Source: CAVXFS01 sp049582805 (GTDB taxonomy: Bacteria; Pseudomonadota; Gammaproteobacteria; Burkholderiales; Gallionellaceae). Taken from it: a stretch of DNA of 64,000 bases. Under the pieces are notes generated by a model. That model searched no databases. It had not been told where the DNA came from and was given only the letters and a program-made list of their open reading frames with translations. Position 1 is the stretch's first letter. Each line of letters opens with the position of its first letter. A program made the translations under genes and the position numbers. Location: the NCBI GenBank assembly GCA_049582805.1, contig JBAUUR010000012.1:1-64000 (forward strand), given 5' to 3'. Below, in pieces: positions 34,592 to 43,182 of this stretch.

Positions 34592-35893
34592 ATGAATCCA
34601 GCCGTCATTGGCGGCGGCTACGCGGGCATGGCGGCCGCCGTCGCGCTGGCTGAGCGCGGTATCACGGTCACGGTATACGAAAGCGCGAAACAACTCGGCG
34701 GACGCGCGCGCGGCATACCATACCAGTCTTTGCAACTGGATAACGGCCAGCATATCCTGCTCGGTTGCTACCATGAAACCCTGAGATTGATCGAGCTGGT
34801 CGGCGGCAATATCGAACGCGACTTCCTGCGTCTGCCGCTGCAACTCACGCTGCACAACTGTTTTGAGCTGAAGGCTGCCAGACTCCCTGCTCCGCTGCAT
34901 CTCTTGTTTGGATTGTTGACTGCACATGGACTGACGTTCGCGCAAAGGATGAATGCCGTGCGCTTCATGCTTGCCATGCGCCGGACGAATTTTTCCCTCT
35001 CCGGCGAAGGGGAGCGGGGAAACGGCATGACGGTCACCGAACTGTTGCAGGCTTATGCACAGGACGAGAAATTGCAGCGCCTGCTGTGGCAGCCGATGTG
35101 CATCGCCGCCCTGAACACGCCGGCACACAAGGCATCGGCACAAGTGCTGCTCAACGTCCTGCGCGACAGCCTCAACAGCGTGCGCAGCGACAGCGACTTA
35201 TTGCTGCCACGCATGGATTTTTCCGCACTGTTCCCGGAGCGCGCGGCGCAATATGTGCAGCAGCGCGGTGGCGCGGTATTCACCTCATGCGGCGTGCAAG
35301 CCATCATCCGGCACGGCGACGAGATCGAATTGCTCAGTGCAAATGGCGCGCGACGTTACAGCCATGTCATCTGCGCCGCCTCCCCCGCCAATACCGCACG
35401 TATGTTGCGCGCCGTGCCGCAATGCGAGTCTGTCGCAAACCTGATCGAAAGCATTCCCTTCCAGCCCATCTTCACCGTCTACCTGCAATATCCTGAACAG
35501 GTGGTTCTTCCGCAACCCATGCTCGGATTCGACCGTTGCATCACGCAATGGCTGTTCGACCGGGGCCGGATCGCCGGGCAGCACGGCCTCATCGCCGCCG
35601 TGATCAGCGCGGAAGGACTGCACCAGGAATGGGATCAGGAACAACTCGCGCAGAACGTCGCGCAGGAACTGCATGAGCAGCTTGGCCTGGTCGAGCCGCC
35701 GCTGTGGAGCAAGGTCATCGCGGAAAAGCGCGCCACCTTTTCCTGCGAGCCCGGCCTCGTTCGCCCCGCCCACACCACGCCGCTGGCCAACCTGCTGCTG
35801 GCGGGCGATTACACGGCGGGCGATTATCCCGCTACGCTGGAAGGGGCGGTGATGAGCGGCATCCGCTGCGCGAAAGAAGTCTTGTCGGCTTAA
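34592..35893 (+). CDS. hpnE: Hydroxysqualene dehydroxylase HpnE
   Basis: The 433-residue FAD-dependent amine-oxidase-type protein has the dinucleotide motif VIGGGYAGMAAAVALAERG and GGRARG, plus the C-terminal LLLAGDYTAGDYPATLEGAVMSG. It converts hydroxysqualene to squalene. A stretch near residue 135 (SLSGEGERGNG) resembles a translated piece of the CCCTCTCC repeat but is in a variable loop. The start ATG 34592 follows a repeat with no strong ribosome site. The rest of the hopanoid cluster (shc, hpnH and so on) is not in this window. Confidence 0.92.
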   Translation: MNPAVIGGGYAGMAAAVALAERGITVTVYESAKQLGGRARGIPYQSLQLDNGQHILLGCYHETLRLIELVGGNIERDFLRLPLQLTLHNCFELKAARLPAPLHLLFGLLTAHGLTFAQRMNAVRFMLAMRRTNFSLSGEGERGNGMTVTELLQAYAQDEKLQRLLWQPMCIAALNTPAHKASAQVLLNVLRDSLNSVRSDSDLLLPRMDFSALFPERAAQYVQQRGGAVFTSCGVQAIIRHGDEIELLSANGARRYSHVICAASPANTARMLRAVPQCESVANLIESIPFQPIFTVYLQYPEQVVLPQPMLGFDRCITQWLFDRGRIAGQHGLIAAVISAEGLHQEWDQEQLAQNVAQELHEQLGLVEPPLWSKVIAEKRATFSCEPGLVRPAHTTPLANLLLAGDYTAGDYPATLEGAVMSGIRCAKEVLSA

Positions 35894-35953
35894 CTGATGA
35901 ACTTCTGATCAGGCCACATCGCTGTTCCCTCCGTTTTGCTGACAGGATGTTGC

Positions 35954-36688
35954 TCAGTGGCGCTGCCTCCTGGCTTCGTACAAACACACTCCGGCGCTGA
36001 CCGACACGTTCAAACTTTCCACACTGCCGAGTATCGGGATGCGCACCAGTTGGTCGCAGGTCTCCTTGGTCAGGCGGCGCAGGCCCTCGCCTTCCGCGCC
36101 AAGCACCCAGGCCAGCGCGCCGCTGTGCCTGAAGCCGTGCAGATCGGTTGGCGCCTCGCTGTCCGCGCCCACCACCCAGATGTCGCGCTCCTTCAGTTCG
36201 CGCAGGGTGCGCGCGAGGTTGGTGACGGTAATGTAAGGCACGGTATCCGCCGCGCCGCTGGCGACCTTTTCCACCGTGGCATTGAGGCCGACGGCACGGT
36301 CCTTCGGCGCGATGACGGCGTGCACGCCGAAGGCATCGGCGCTGCGCAGGCAGGCGCCGAGATTGTGCGGATCCTGCACCCCGTCCAGCACCAGCAACAG
36401 CGCTGGTTCGGTCAGCGTATCCAGCACGTCATCCAGGTGCTGCACGCGCTGCGCGGCATCGACGCGCGCCGCCACGCCCTGATGGCGCGCATTGCCGGCC
36501 ATGCCGTCGAGGCGTTTGCCGTCCACCGGGATGATGCGCACGCCGTTGGTTTCCGCCAGCTTGAGCAGATCGCGCACGCGCGGATCGCGGCGCTGGGCAT
36601 CCACGTACAATTCCTGCACGCTGTCGGCATGCTGCCGGATGCGCGCGGTGACCGCGTGAAAGCCGTGAATGATTCTGGTTTCAGCCAT
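35954..36688 (-). CDS. rlmB: 23S rRNA (guanosine-2'-O-)-methyltransferase RlmB
   Basis: The 244-residue SpoU/TrmH-type knotted methyltransferase has motif 1 (VLDGVQDPHNLGACLRSADAFG), motif 2 (WVLGAEGEGLRRLT) and motif 3 (IPILGSVESLNVSVSAGVCLYE), with the N-terminal RNA-binding domain IHGFHAV. It methylates G2251 of 23S rRNA. Its start lies three bases after the rnr stop, a common arrangement, so both are transcribed together. Confidence 0.95.
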   Translation of the reverse strand: MAETRIIHGFHAVTARIRQHADSVQELYVDAQRRDPRVRDLLKLAETNGVRIIPVDGKRLDGMAGNARHQGVAARVDAAQRVQHLDDVLDTLTEPALLLVLDGVQDPHNLGACLRSADAFGVHAVIAPKDRAVGLNATVEKVASGAADTVPYITVTNLARTLRELKERDIWVVGADSEAPTDLHGFRHSGALAWVLGAEGEGLRRLTKETCDQLVRIPILGSVESLNVSVSAGVCLYEARRQRH

Positions 36689-36691
36689 GGC

Positions 36692-38923
36692 TCACCACGC
36701 ACTCTTCTTGACGGTTTTTTTCTTCGGGGCTGTTTTTCCTGCTGCCGCTTCCTCTAGCTGTTCCTCCAGCACGAAATCTATCTTGGTGCTTTCCATGTCC
36801 ACGCGCACCACCTTCACCCGCACGCGGTCGCCCAGGCGATAACGCTTGCCGGTGCGCTCACCCAGCATCTGGTGCTTGGCCGCATCGAAGTGGAAATAAT
36901 CCGCGCCGAGTTCGGACACGTGCACCAGTCCTTCGGTGTAAATATCGTCCAGCGCCACGAACAGGCCGAAGCCGGTGACCGAGGACACGGTGCCGTCGAA
37001 CACGCTGCCGAGATGGTCGCGCATGTAGAAGCACTTGAGCCAGGCTTCCACATCGCGCGTGGCATCGTCGGCACGGCGTTCGGTCAGCGAACAATGCACG
37101 CCCAATGCGTCCCACTTTTCTTTTGGCTTGTATTGCTTGCCGCTCAGCACGGCCTTGATGGCGCGGTGCACCAGCAGGTCGGGGTAGCGGCGGATCGGTG
37201 AAGTGAAATGCGTGTAAGCCTCGTAGCCCAGCCCGAAGTGCCCGACGTTGTCCGGGCAATAGCGCGCCTGGCGCAGCGAGCGCAGCATCACGGTTTGCAG
37301 CAGGGCGGCATCGGGACGGCCCTTGATCTGTTTTAGCAGCCTGGCATAATCGCCTGCTTCCGGCACCTCGCCACCGCCCAGTTGCAGGCCGAATTCCTTG
37401 AAGAACTCGCGCACCGCATCCAGCTTTTCCGGCGTGGGGCCTTCATGCACGCGGTACAACACCGGATGCTGATGCTCGCGCAGAAAGTTGGCGGTACATA
37501 CGTTGGCGGCCAGCATGCATTCCTCGATCAGGCGGTGCGCGTCGTTGCGAATAACCGGCACGATGCGTTCGATCTTGCCGTTCTCGTTGAACATCATCTG
37601 CGTCTCGATGGTCTCGAAATCGATTGCGCCGCGCTTTTCACGCGCGTGCAGCAAAGTCTGGAACAGCGCGTGCAGATTCTGGATGTGCGGCACCAAGGCG
37701 GCGTACTGCTTCGCCTCCTTGCCCCTGGGGTCGGCCAGCATCGCCGCCACCTGCGTATAGGTCAGGCGCGCGTGGGAAAACATCACCGAGGGATAGAACC
37801 GGTATTTGCCGATATCGCCCTTCGCGCTGATCTGCATGTCGCATACCATGCACAAACGGTCCACGCTGGGATTGAGCGAGCACAGGCCGTTGGATAGCTC
37901 CTCGGGCAGCATCGGAATCACCCGGCGCGGGAAATAGACCGAGTTACCGCGGTTCAGCGCCTCCTTGTCCAGTGCATCGCCGGACTGCACGTAGGAACTT
38001 ACATCGGCGATTGCCACCACCAGCCTGAATCCCTTGCCCTGCGGCTCGCAATACACCGCATCGTCGAAATCGCGCGCGGTCTCGCCATCGATGGTGACCA
38101 GCGGCAGGTGGCAAACTTCTTCGCGTCCGGCATAATCGTCCGGCGTCACTTCGGGCAGGAATTTCTTGGCCTGGCGTTCGGCATCCTTGGGGAATTCGTA
38201 GGGCAAGTCGTGCTTGCGCAGCGCGATTTCGATTTCCATGCCGGGATCCGCATAGTTGCCCAGCACTTCGGCGACGCGGCCTATCGGCTGGGCATGCTTG
38301 CTCGGCTGCTGCAATATCTCCAGCACCACCACCTGCCCTGCCTTCGCTCCGCCCGCACCGCCGGGCGCAACCAGGATGTCCTGACTGATGCGGCGGTTCT
38401 CCGCCACCACGTACAGGATGCCGTGATCTTCGTACAGGCGTCCAACCACGCGCTTGTTGGCATATTCCAGCACCTCGACGATATGCGCCTCGCGCCGTCC
38501 CTTGCGGTCCACGCCGGAAACCCGCACCATCACGGTATCGCCATGCAGCACCTTGTGCATCTCTTTCGCCGTAAGCACCAGGTCACCGCTACCGTCTTCG
38601 GGAATCACGAAACCGAAACCATCCGGATGACCCTGCACCCTGCCCTTGATCAGGTCGAGCTTGTCCACCACGCAGATGGCGCCCTTGCGGTTGCGCATGA
38701 CCTGGCCGTCGCGCTGCATCGCGCTGAGGCGGCGCGAGAACAATTCCGCCTCTGCTTGGGTGATGTGCAGCAAGGCGCACAATTCTTCTTCAGCAAGCGG
38801 CGCGCCCTGCTCTTCCAGGGTCTGCAGAATGAATTCGCGGCTGGGCAGAGGATGCTCGTACTGCGCACGCTCGCGTTCCAGGAACGGATCGAGTTCACGG
38901 ATGCTTTTTTTCTTGTTTTTCAT
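36692..38923 (-). CDS. rnr: Ribonuclease R
   Basis: The roughly 743-residue 3'-5' exoribonuclease has an N-terminal winged helix (FILQTLEEQGAPLAEEEL), cold-shock domains, the RNB catalytic core with DGETARDFDDAVYC (Asp cluster) and an S1 domain (DHLGSVFDGTVSSVTGFGLFVALDD), ending in a lysine-rich tail (KTAPKKKTVKKSAW). It degrades structured RNA. ATG 38923 is taken; GTG 38929 is an equally possible start with an AAGGGA site four bases upstream. It is the first gene of the rnr-rlmB unit, divergent from tRNA-Leu. Confidence 0.95.
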   Translation of the reverse strand: MKNKKKSIRELDPFLERERAQYEHPLPSREFILQTLEEQGAPLAEEELCALLHITQAEAELFSRRLSAMQRDGQVMRNRKGAICVVDKLDLIKGRVQGHPDGFGFVIPEDGSGDLVLTAKEMHKVLHGDTVMVRVSGVDRKGRREAHIVEVLEYANKRVVGRLYEDHGILYVVAENRRISQDILVAPGGAGGAKAGQVVVLEILQQPSKHAQPIGRVAEVLGNYADPGMEIEIALRKHDLPYEFPKDAERQAKKFLPEVTPDDYAGREEVCHLPLVTIDGETARDFDDAVYCEPQGKGFRLVVAIADVSSYVQSGDALDKEALNRGNSVYFPRRVIPMLPEELSNGLCSLNPSVDRLCMVCDMQISAKGDIGKYRFYPSVMFSHARLTYTQVAAMLADPRGKEAKQYAALVPHIQNLHALFQTLLHAREKRGAIDFETIETQMMFNENGKIERIVPVIRNDAHRLIEECMLAANVCTANFLREHQHPVLYRVHEGPTPEKLDAVREFFKEFGLQLGGGEVPEAGDYARLLKQIKGRPDAALLQTVMLRSLRQARYCPDNVGHFGLGYEAYTHFTSPIRRYPDLLVHRAIKAVLSGKQYKPKEKWDALGVHCSLTERRADDATRDVEAWLKCFYMRDHLGSVFDGTVSSVTGFGLFVALDDIYTEGLVHVSELGADYFHFDAAKHQMLGERTGKRYRLGDRVRVKVVRVDMESTKIDFVLEEQLEEAAAGKTAPKKKTVKKSAW

Positions 38924-38968
38924 TGACACAGAATCCCTTAACGATTAAATTACGCGCCCTCAAGCAAA

Positions 38969-39055
38969 GCCCAGATGGCGGAATTGGTAGACGCACCAGG
39001 TTCAGGTCCTGGCGGTGGCAACACTGTGGAGGTTCGAGTCCTCTTCTGGGCACCA
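38969..39055 (+). tRNA. tRNA-Leu (anticodon CAG)
   Basis: The 87-base sequence folds as a class II tRNA: acceptor stem GCCCAGA/TCTGGGC, anticodon stem CCAGG/CCTGG around TTCAGGT (anticodon CAG), a long variable arm, T arm GGTTCGAGTCC, and an encoded CCA end. It decodes CTG leucine codons. An integrase remnant sits directly downstream, so the 3' end was probably used as an attachment site. Confidence 0.95.
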
Positions 39056-39264
39056 TCAGAACTCATGCGGTCCGCAGCACCACTTGATTTTAGTGTCATC
39101 AGGTTTTTTGTTACCCGCAAAGTTACCCACATAATCTTTTCTGTACTACCTACCAAACTGCCTATATTGCCCATCAAAAATCCTGCGATATTCTAACACT
39201 ATGATGCATTCCATCCCCCGCATAGTACACATCCTGCTTACTGCCCGCGCGTAAGCTATTGATT
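39056..39264. other. tRNA-Leu 3' flank, likely attachment region
   Basis: The segment between the tRNA and the integrase remnant contains TTACCCGCAAAGTTACCCAC, two short direct repeats of the kind used as integrase arm sites. No second copy of the tRNA 3' end is recognisable within the window, so the boundary of any inserted element is not fixed. Confidence 0.35.
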
Positions 39265-39549
39265 TCATCTAACCTGGGTACCCACACCAGATTCGCGCAA
39301 TTGTTTTAACACTACTTCCGCAATTTCATCAGCCCCAGACGGCACACCCTGTTGTAGTGAAGCCAAGTTTCGAATGATTTCACCCTGACGCTGACATGCA
39401 ACCTCGCCATAGCTAGTAAGGGTCTTCATAACCTTTTCGTGCCCAAGGTACTGGCTCCACGCCTTGAACTCTTCCGGCGTTTTGCAGGCGGCTTGACCTA
39501 ACCTGACAAGCGTATGCCTAAAACTGTGTGGGTACCTGCTTGCGCGGCC
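39265..39549 (-). pseudogene. Tyrosine recombinase/integrase, C-terminal remnant
   Basis: A minus-strand open frame without a start codon encodes 94 residues. It contains HSFRHTLVRLG (the His-x-x-Arg box) and YLGHEKVMKTLTSYGEV (the second His and the catalytic Tyr), the C-terminal hallmarks of phage-type tyrosine recombinases. A stop codon at 39550-39552 cuts the frame upstream, and the catalytic first Arg region is missing. It lies 210 bases from tRNA-Leu, pointing at it. It is thus the leftover of an integrated element. Confidence 0.75.
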
Positions 39550-39879
39550 TCACTTTTACCTAATGCTTGACTTTTGGGGGAAGTGCCCCCTACCGCGCTA
39601 GCTGTTTAGTCCTTTGCTCCTGAGCGGAAGGTCAGAAGGCGTCTACAAAGTCTGGGGGAAGTCCATGGTCATAGATTGAATGAGGTTCGGACTTGGAACG
39701 ACAAGCTACAATAGCCACGGCCATGTTAACTCATTGGTATAATTGCTTTGGCTTTTTGTTGTTACTTATTCAAGGTACAGATTAGTGATAGTAGCTATTG
39801 TCATGTCGAGTAGAAATTTTTCGTTCTTTTTGACACACTGCTGCCGCGGTGCAATCAGGGAAGCCAAGGGGGAATCCGC
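39550..39879. other. Gene-free region downstream of the integrase remnant
   Basis: These 330 bases carry no credible frame. A direct GGGGGAAGT phrase occurs at about 39577 and 39654, and a T/A-rich stretch near 39740-39830 may contain the promoter of the cyclic-nucleotide-binding gene. It is probably eroded island sequence. Confidence 0.35.
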
Positions 39880-40362
39880 TTGATATTTAATCCGTTCCGT
39901 CACAGTAACAGCACACCGCACTTGGAGAAGCTGCATACGCTGTCACTCTTCGTTAGTCTTTCTCCTTCGGAGCTTGCCATCGTCGATGGCTTGCTGCACG
40001 AGCGCCACTACATCAAGGACGAAGTGATCTTCGACCAGGGCGAGGACGGCAAAGCTCTTTACATCGTGGTCGACGGCGAAGTTCTGATCTGCCGCCAGGG
40101 TGAGCAGGAAAGCGAGCGCATCGTGAAACTGGGAACAGGTACCTTTTTCGGCGAACTCGCCCTGCTTGACGATTCACCCCGCTCGGCACAGGCTCGCGCC
40201 GCCACAAACTGCGACCTGATCGTGTTCTTCCGCGACGACTTTTTAAGCTTGCTCGACACCCACTCGCGCATCGGCTCGAAGATAGAGCGGCAATTCGCCC
40301 GCCACCTTGGAGCGCGCTTGCGCGAACTGTCTCTAAAAGCTGGCGTCCACCAGCACTTGTGA
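39880..40362 (+). CDS. Cyclic-nucleotide-binding domain protein
   Basis: The 160-residue protein is a single Crp-like beta-roll with the phosphate-binding signature in GTFFGELALLDDSPRSAQARAATNC and a terminal helix, but no helix-turn-helix, so it is not a transcription factor. The start appears to be TTG 39880 behind AAGGGGG. The gene overlaps an AI-2E-type membrane protein by four bases, suggesting that ligand binding controls that protein. Ligand identity (cAMP, cGMP or none) cannot be read. Confidence 0.78.
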   Translation: MIFNPFRHSNSTPHLEKLHTLSLFVSLSPSELAIVDGLLHERHYIKDEVIFDQGEDGKALYIVVDGEVLICRQGEQESERIVKLGTGTFFGELALLDDSPRSAQARAATNCDLIVFFRDDFLSLLDTHSRIGSKIERQFARHLGARLRELSLKAGVHQHL

Positions 40363-41480
40363 ACATGGACCAGCGCAACAAATCGGGTCCCGTCGTATGG
40401 ACAGCAATTATCGCTACCACCTGTTTGCTGCTTCTCGTCTCTCAGAAACTGCTTTGGCTGATGGTGCCTTTCCTGCTGGCGCTGATCCTTTATTACATCC
40501 TCTATCCGGCCACGCAAAGCTTCATCAACCGGGGAATGTCGCGCGATGAAGCCGCCGTCTGGACTATTGTCCTCTTCCTCATGGGGCTGGTGGTCGGGTT
40601 GTCCTTCATGGTGCCATGGATCACGATCCATATCGTCGATATACAGGCATCGTTCGAGTTCTATCTGGATGGCGGCCTGCTGTTGCTTAATCGATCATTG
40701 CAGGCACTCGAAGCAAGTTGGCCAGCTTTCGCGAAAGTGCACTTGGCTGATACGGTGACGCTGAAACTCCAGGCTTGGGAGAACAGTATCGTCGAGCATG
40801 CTGAGCCGTTGGTGATGAGTATCGCCGCCTGGACATCCTCGTTGCTGCTGACGCCCTTTCTTGCCTTCTATTTCCTAAAGGATGGCCAGCGCTTCAAGCG
40901 CTTCCTTGCCCATGCGGTGCCGAATGCTTTTTTTGAGAGAACGCTCAACTTGTTGCACGAGGTTGACCAAACACTGCACGCCTACTTCACGGGGCTCATG
41001 AAACTCGCCGTACTTGATACGGTGACGCTCGCGGCGGGGCTCTGGATTGTCGGATTCCCCAACGCGCTGGCGCTGGGCTCCATCTGCGCGGTACTGGCGA
41101 TGTTACCGTATGTCGGCACAATTCTCGGCGGTCTCGCGGTCATCCTCGTCGCCGCGACGAATTTTCCCGATACGCCAACAATGGCCTATTGGGCAGCTTT
41201 GCTGTTCATCATTGCGCGCCTGCTCGACGATTTCGTCTACATGCCGCTAACAATTGGTAAGAGCCTGCATATGTCCCCGCTCGTGGCGGTGCTGATGATC
41301 TTTGTCGGCGGCGCCGTGGCAGGTGTCTCCGGCCTCATGCTGGCACTGCCGCTTCTCGGAGTAGTAATGGTGGTAGGCGAAACTATCAGCAAGGTGGTGA
41401 CCGACCCGCGCCTGATGGCCCGGCACCGGCACGCCAAGGCGCTGCGGCGCAAGCTAGCGAGCGCCGATCTGATATCGTAA
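40359..41480 (+). CDS. AI-2E family transporter (PerM/YdiK-like)
   Basis: The 373-residue membrane protein has about eight predicted helices, with the family pattern TPFLAFYFLKDGQRFKRFL, LPYVGTILGGLAVILVA and a final GVSGLMLALPLLGVVMVV. Members of this family export small molecules or move ions. The start is GTG 40359 or ATG 40365, overlapping the cyclic-nucleotide-binding gene. The positively charged end (RHRHAKALRRKL) is cytoplasmic. The name AI-2E denotes the family only; autoinducer transport is not implied. Confidence 0.82.
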   Translation: MNMDQRNKSGPVVWTAIIATTCLLLLVSQKLLWLMVPFLLALILYYILYPATQSFINRGMSRDEAAVWTIVLFLMGLVVGLSFMVPWITIHIVDIQASFEFYLDGGLLLLNRSLQALEASWPAFAKVHLADTVTLKLQAWENSIVEHAEPLVMSIAAWTSSLLLTPFLAFYFLKDGQRFKRFLAHAVPNAFFERTLNLLHEVDQTLHAYFTGLMKLAVLDTVTLAAGLWIVGFPNALALGSICAVLAMLPYVGTILGGLAVILVAATNFPDTPTMAYWAALLFIIARLLDDFVYMPLTIGKSLHMSPLVAVLMIFVGGAVAGVSGLMLALPLLGVVMVVGETISKVVTDPRLMARHRHAKALRRKLASADLIS

Positions 41481-41494
41481 TATATTTTTGCTCA

Positions 41495-41607
41495 GGCCCG
41501 TGATGCGCCCCGAAAAGTGGCCGCTGATCGAGTGGCCAGACGGTGAGGCTGAGCCGATAAAATACTCCCTCACTACAGCCCCAAGCGAGACCAATCTGGT
41601 AGAACCA
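41495..41607 (+). pseudogene. IS701-type DDE transposase, short remnant
   Basis: A plus-strand frame reads MRPEKWPLIEWPDGEAEPIK followed by YSLTT, matching the conserved strand before the last catalytic Glu in IS701-family transposases (typically RPEEWLLIEWP..EAEPTKYWLST). Similarity ends after about 37 residues and no ends or other parts of the element remain. It lies between two convergent genes and marks past insertion into this island. Confidence 0.55.
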
Positions 41608-41626
41608 GGCAACGATCCTCATCAGT

Positions 41627-42229
41627 TCATCTCAATGAAATCAGATCTTCGAAAAAGTTGGCATATATCTTCTTCAATCCAGCTTCGCAAGCCAGAACAT
41701 ACGCATGCTGCGTATTGTCATTTACCACCACCTCCGCGCTATAACTACGCTCCAGTATCATTTCAAATGGTTTCATTCTTTGCAGCGCAAAATGCAAAGA
41801 AACTACCGCGCGAGCATTGCCGCCATCGGTGATTTTCTCCAGACGCAATATCTTGGCATTTAACAAATAGCCGATGTCACTTCCCATTGAGATATCTGTC
41901 ACATGTGGGGCGATAGACATTGCTTCAAAGCTGGCGCGCATATGCTCTTGCAACAGTACCGCCGGAGGCTCAATCCAGTATTGATAGTGGTATTGCTGTA
42001 ACTCGCGTGGCTGCTTTACAGTTGTATACAACATGGCACGCTCGGCATATGAGCCATCGGCACGCAATGGTGCAACATACAGCGTCTCGTTCAATATCGT
42101 CCGAGCAGAGGCACCCCCCGGAGCAGCCTCCAAACGGTAATATTTGTCGGGTGAAACTGGCGGCATGGACTGACATCCCGCCAACGCAAAAGTCATAATA
42201 CAAATCGAGAATCTGATCAAAGTGCTCAT
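41627..42229 (-). CDS. ABC-type transport auxiliary lipoprotein (PqiC-like)
   Basis: The 200-residue protein has a lipoprotein signal with the lipobox ALAGC (Cys19) and a periplasmic domain with YYRLEAAPG, TILNETLYVAPLRADGSYAERAMLY and LLNAKILRLEK, like the PqiC/DUF330 auxiliary lipoproteins. These sit in the outer membrane and complete MCE-type lipid transport bridges. It overlaps the MlaD-type gene by four bases and ends the six-gene operon. It may take the place of MlaC, which is missing. Confidence 0.8.
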   Translation of the reverse strand: MSTLIRFSICIMTFALAGCQSMPPVSPDKYYRLEAAPGGASARTILNETLYVAPLRADGSYAERAMLYTTVKQPRELQQYHYQYWIEPPAVLLQEHMRASFEAMSIAPHVTDISMGSDIGYLLNAKILRLEKITDGGNARAVVSLHFALQRMKPFEMILERSYSAEVVVNDNTQHAYVLACEAGLKKIYANFFEDLISLR

Positions 42230-43173
42230 TTATTCGCTTCCGAAGGATCAGCGGGCGCAGGACTACTGAAAATCGAGGATGGATTTTCGTGTAACTGCCG
42301 TGACAACTCATTCAAGTTGCGGCTGGCTCGTTCAAGGTTGGACAAAATGGTTTGTGTCTGCTGCACGGAATAACGAATCTCCGTCTCCGTCTGTTTAAAG
42401 TCGTCCACTGCCTGATTAACTCGCTCCGTGGTTTGATCGCCATTTTTCAAGATGCTGTTCATGTGTTGGCGATTTTCAGCATTCAGCAATTGTCCCAGAT
42501 TATCGGCAGCGGTATTCAAACGAGCCAGTGTGCCATCTGCCTGATCCAGCATCATTCCGCCTTTTTGTTCCAGCATACCGCCCAAACTATCCACGCGATG
42601 ATTTAAATTCTGCAAGACAGGGCGTACATCGTCCCGTGTGATGCTGTGCAGATCGCTAACCAATCCGCCCAAACTATCCACGCGATGATTTAAATTCTGC
42701 AAGACAGGGCGCACTTCGTCCCGTGTGATGCTGCGCAGATCACTAACCAGCCCGCCCAAAGCAGCGATCAAGGGTGGATTATCCAGCGCTTGAATATCTT
42801 GACCCGGCTTCAGAAAATCCTGGCTCTTGCCCTGTTGTACATCAATCAGCTGGCTGGACAGCAAACCGGACGAACTGATTGAAGCCAAACTGTCCGCTGG
42901 CACCTTCCAGTCATGTTTAAAAAGCAGTTGCACACGATAATAAATGCGGCCATCGCGGCTGACGGGCTCGATACTTTGTACATGCCCCACCTGATAGCCA
43001 TCGAAAGTCACCGGTGAACCGTCGGCGATTCCTGCGACATTGTGAAAGGTCGAGTAATACACATCATGTTTTTCAGTATGGCCATTCAAACGCGCTAATG
43101 CGTAGATCAGCAAGGCCATCGCTATCAGGACAAATGCGCCGACCAATCTGTAATTGATGTTGTTGCGCTTCAT
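42226..43173 (-). CDS. MlaD/MCE-family substrate-binding protein
   Basis: The 315-residue protein has one N-terminal membrane helix (LVGAFVLIAMALLIYALARL) and an MCE domain (residues about 38-120: YYSTFHNVAGIADGSPVTFDGYQVGHV). A long coiled-coil tail follows with a perfect-looking tandem duplication of 29 residues near 140-197 and a proline-serine end. MCE proteins form hexameric lipid-conducting rings or needles in the periplasm. It pairs with the adjacent MlaF and MlaE genes. Length and coiled coil recall PqiB/YebT-like needles more than short MlaD. Confidence 0.88.
   Translation of the reverse strand: MKRNNINYRLVGAFVLIAMALLIYALARLNGHTEKHDVYYSTFHNVAGIADGSPVTFDGYQVGHVQSIEPVSRDGRIYYRVQLLFKHDWKVPADSLASISSSGLLSSQLIDVQQGKSQDFLKPGQDIQALDNPPLIAALGGLVSDLRSITRDEVRPVLQNLNHRVDSLGGLVSDLHSITRDDVRPVLQNLNHRVDSLGGMLEQKGGMMLDQADGTLARLNTAADNLGQLLNAENRQHMNSILKNGDQTTERVNQAVDDFKQTETEIRYSVQQTQTILSNLERASRNLNELSRQLHENPSSIFSSPAPADPSEANK
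42578..42751 (-). repeat. Tandem 87-bp repeat in the MlaD-family gene
   Basis: Two consecutive 87-base units (42578-42664 and 42665-42751) differ at only a few positions, such as TACATC versus CACTTC. Each encodes 29 residues starting GGLVSDL and ending HRVDSL, in frame. This is a recent duplication lengthening the coiled coil. Confidence 0.9.
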
Positions 43174-43182
43174 GGTTCCATC

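Noticed and set aside
35936..36757. Plus-strand frame of 273 codons opposite rlmB
   Set aside because: Antisense shadow of a clear methyltransferase gene with no motif of its own.
38950..39177. Minus-strand frame across tRNA-Leu
   Set aside because: It is antisense to a complete tRNA gene and has no protein features.
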